The position numbers and the translations under genes are program-made. Under the pieces are notes generated by a model. It was not told where the DNA came from. It did not search any database and saw only the letters and a list, made by a program, of their open reading frames with translations. From contig JACQLL010000023.1 of the NCBI GenBank assembly GCA_016234025.1, positions 1 through 6,152 of the forward strand: a stretch of DNA of 6,152 nt, read 5' to 3'. The DNA is from Candidatus Pacearchaeota archaeon. Its GTDB lineage: Archaea; Nanobdellota; Nanobdellia; Pacearchaeales; GW2011-AR1. Position 1 is the stretch's first letter; the number at the start of each line of letters is the position of its first letter. Of the stretch, positions 4,615-6,152 are shown piece after piece.

Positions 4615-4845
4615 ATGAGTTATATATATAAAGATTGGAAAAGAAGGGTATATTCTGCTTTTGTATATGGTTCATTATATGCAATGACTATGATAGGAGT
4701 ACGCGAAGCGATTAAAGAAAAACCTTCTGTTTCCAAAATCGCAGGATTAGCGATAATTAGTGGAGGTTTAATTGCTACAACAAGAAGAGAATCTGAAGAA
4801 AACATTGCCCGCGAGGTTTTTTCCAAGTTAGAAGAGAAAGTTTAA
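4615..4845 (+). CDS. Small two-helix membrane protein, unknown function
   Basis: The 76-residue protein (81 residues from the upstream ATG at 4600) has a short basic N-terminus (MSYIYKDWKRR) and a first hydrophobic helix at about residues 12-29 (VYSAFVYGSLYAMTMIGV). A charged turn (REAIKEKP) follows, then a second helix at about 39-56 (VSKIAGLAIISGGLIATT) and a charged amphipathic tail (RRESEENIAREVFSKLEEK). Both ends probably face the cytoplasm. I do not recognise the family. The start at 4615 is chosen from the TATA distance. The gene lies alone on plus between uS2 and enolase, convergent with enolase, and interrupts a conserved archaeal pair. Confidence 0.7.
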   Translation: MSYIYKDWKRRVYSAFVYGSLYAMTMIGVREAIKEKPSVSKIAGLAIISGGLIATTRRESEENIAREVFSKLEEKV

Positions 4846-4898
4846 TTCTAGAACCCTCAGAGACTACATGCCAGAAACTAACTAAAAAGATTACAACA

Positions 4899-4966
4899 AA
4901 ATAATAGTCTAATCAATGTTGCTCACTTCGTTCGCATTTGTTGTTGATTAAATAAATAGTTATTCC
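4899..4966. terminator. Imperfect hairpin between convergent genes, possible bidirectional terminator
   Basis: TAATCAA (4910-4916) pairs with TTGATTA (4944-4950). Inside it, TGCTCAC and GTTCGCA (4919-4925 and 4929-4935) form a second imperfect stem around TTC, and outside it AATAA pairs with TTATT. It lies midway in the 127-base gap between the ends of the membrane protein and enolase genes. Oligo-T tracts, the main archaeal termination signal, are only modest (CTATTTATTT on minus), so the terminator role is tentative. Confidence 0.35.
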
Positions 4967-4972
4967 TATAAA

Positions 4973-6109
4973 TTATTTCTTCAAACTCCTCTCAATCTCG
5001 ACCAACCTCTCCAATTTAGCTTCCCGCCATTTTGTCGCGATGCCGCATTTGATAAAATCTGCCTGGAAACCGACTGCTAAGTCTGCAAGTGCGTTGTCGA
5101 GCGTTTCACCGGAGCGATGCGAGAGAATTGTTTTTATTCTGTGTTTTTTGCAGATGTCAAATATTTGTTTTAGTTCTATTAAAGAACCGTTTTGATTTGG
5201 CTTGATAATCATTGCGTTTATTGATTTGTAAGAGATTGCTTTTTTTATACGGGAAATTTGCGTCGCCGTTAAATCGTCACCGACGACTAGATGTTGTGGC
5301 GAGTGATCTATTTTTGAGAATCCTTCGAAATCTTCTTCTTGTAAAGGGTCTTCTATGTAGAATAGGTTAAATTTTTTTATCAGAAAGTTTATGTAGCTTA
5401 TCTGTGTTATTCTGTCAAGAAATTTATTCTTATAATTGTATGTTAAACTCTTGTAAAATGATGAGGCAGCGACGTCGATTCCGATTCGGACATCTTTGAA
5501 TCTTGACAAAATTTCTAATACCTCCTCGTCGGAAAGAGAAGTCTGCCAAGCTCCTTCGTCGTTTTTTTCTTTCGCGGAGATTATTTTCCTGATTTGCTCA
5601 TAAATTTTTTTCATTGTCTTGTAATTTTCTTTTGAAGATTTTTCTTTTGGTATTAATAGAAATTCTTGAAAGACTGGATGATTTTCGTTGTGTGAGTGCA
5701 AGCCGCCGCCGATCGCATTTCCGACGGGAACAGGAAGTTTTTTTTCCGTCTGGTTGATTATTTTATAAAGAGGCAAATGTTTTTCTTTTGCCAATGATTT
5801 TAGGACCGAACATTCCAGTGCAAAGAGAGCGTTTGCTCCGAATAGTTTTATATCAGATAATTTTGTTTTTTTCTTAATGAATAATTCTAGCTTTTTTAAG
5901 TCGTTGAAGTGATTTATTTCAATGTTGAAGCTTACAGAATTTAGAAATTTAATGTTCCAGCCGAGTGAATTGTGATAAGAAGGTGTTTCGTGCTTTCCTT
6001 TTGATTTCCCAGACGGAGAGGACGCTTTGACTCCGTTGAGAAATATTTCAATTGTTTGTTCGCCACGAGAATCTTTAATTTTTCTTGCATGGATTTTTTT
6101 TAATAACAT
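4973..6109 (-). CDS. eno: Enolase (phosphopyruvate hydratase), compact divergent form
   Basis: Enolase interconverts 2-phosphoglycerate and phosphoenolpyruvate in glycolysis and gluconeogenesis in the cytoplasm. All main catalytic parts are visible in order: ARKIKDSRGEQTIEI at the N-terminus; the mobile loop SGKSKG (33-38, usually SGASTG); GGxH with His138; QEF with Glu149; NDEG with Glu185 (usually GDEGG); the metal ligands Asp212 (IGIDVAAS), Glu253 (YIEDP) and Asp278 (VVGDDLT); the base Lys303 (IIKPNQNGS); SHRSGET (330-336); and Lys354 (FIKCG). At 378 residues it is shorter than the usual 400-435, with trimmed loops in the middle, but the active site suggests a working enzyme. In many archaea eno lies just before rps2 in the L13-S9-rpoN-rpoK cluster. 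Here rps2 is still the next same-strand gene, after a spacer with an opposite-strand gene. Confidence 0.95.
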   Translation of the reverse strand: MLLKKIHARKIKDSRGEQTIEIFLNGVKASSPSGKSKGKHETPSYHNSLGWNIKFLNSVSFNIEINHFNDLKKLELFIKKKTKLSDIKLFGANALFALECSVLKSLAKEKHLPLYKIINQTEKKLPVPVGNAIGGGLHSHNENHPVFQEFLLIPKEKSSKENYKTMKKIYEQIRKIISAKEKNDEGAWQTSLSDEEVLEILSRFKDVRIGIDVAASSFYKSLTYNYKNKFLDRITQISYINFLIKKFNLFYIEDPLQEEDFEGFSKIDHSPQHLVVGDDLTATQISRIKKAISYKSINAMIIKPNQNGSLIELKQIFDICKKHRIKTILSHRSGETLDNALADLAVGFQADFIKCGIATKWREAKLERLVEIERSLKK

Positions 6110-6130
6110 ATAAAAAAGAAGATGAAAGAG

Positions 6131-6139
6131 TTTTTAATT
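6131..6139 (-). promoter_or_regulatory. TATA box of the enolase gene
   Basis: On minus it reads AATTAAAAA, centred about 26 bases before the enolase ATG at 6109. It supports that start and a leaderless transcript, and implies enolase begins its own unit here and is not the tail of an operon. Confidence 0.5.
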
Positions 6140-6152
6140 CTTGGGAAAAGAA

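Noticed and set aside
1..6152. CRISPR array, insertion sequence or prophage
   Set aside because: No spaced repeat series, transposase, integrase or terminal inverted repeats were seen.

Overview
The window looks like a piece of a small, AT-rich archaeal chromosome, most likely from the DPANN group (Pacearchaeota/Woesearchaeota-like; this placement is an inference). The evidence is the 5' part of an archaeal-type 16S rRNA with a divergent 5' helix, an archaeal uS2 ribosomal protein with a long charged N-terminal extension, a short divergent enolase, archaeal TATA boxes in front of almost every transcription unit, and short genes with tight spacing.

Layout. Bases 1-449 (minus) are the 5' part of the 16S rRNA, cut by the window edge just before the region of E. 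coli position 515. Bases 450-723 hold a hairpin-rich pre-16S leader and divergent promoters. Three plus-strand genes follow, each with its own TATA box: an HExxH metallopeptidase resembling the ImmA/IrrE class (724-1317), a DnaQ-like 3'-5' exonuclease that lacks the last canonical Asp (1354-1950), and an unrecognised basic 142-residue protein (1985-2413). On the minus strand there is a ribbon-helix-helix antitoxin/MazF-type toxin pair (3013 down to 2464). An 18-bp perfect palindrome sits over its transcription start region. Upstream of the pair, and on the same strand, is a two-gene unit: ribosomal protein uS2 (4341-3457) and then a small two-helix membrane protein (3454-3084) whose reading frame is broken by a -1 shift. 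Bases 4342-4599 are intergenic and hold a possible structured RNA. A small two-helix membrane protein follows on plus (4615-4845), then a convergent intergenic region with an imperfect hairpin. Last is a compact enolase on minus (6109-4973).

Gene expression logic. In every monocistronic or first gene, a TATA-like element is centred about 25-27 bp before the ATG. This predicts leaderless transcripts. The internal toxin cistron instead has a Shine-Dalgarno-like AAGGTGG. Enolase and uS2 keep the same orientation and order as in the conserved archaeal eno-rps2 neighbourhood, but an opposite-strand membrane gene and their own promoters now separate them.

The items most worth a second look are the palindromic operator of the toxin-antitoxin pair, the frameshifted membrane protein behind uS2, the exonuclease with Gly in the last catalytic position, the alternative hairpins of the rRNA leader, and the possible RNA at about 4400-4570. 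I did not find a clearly new multi-gene system.
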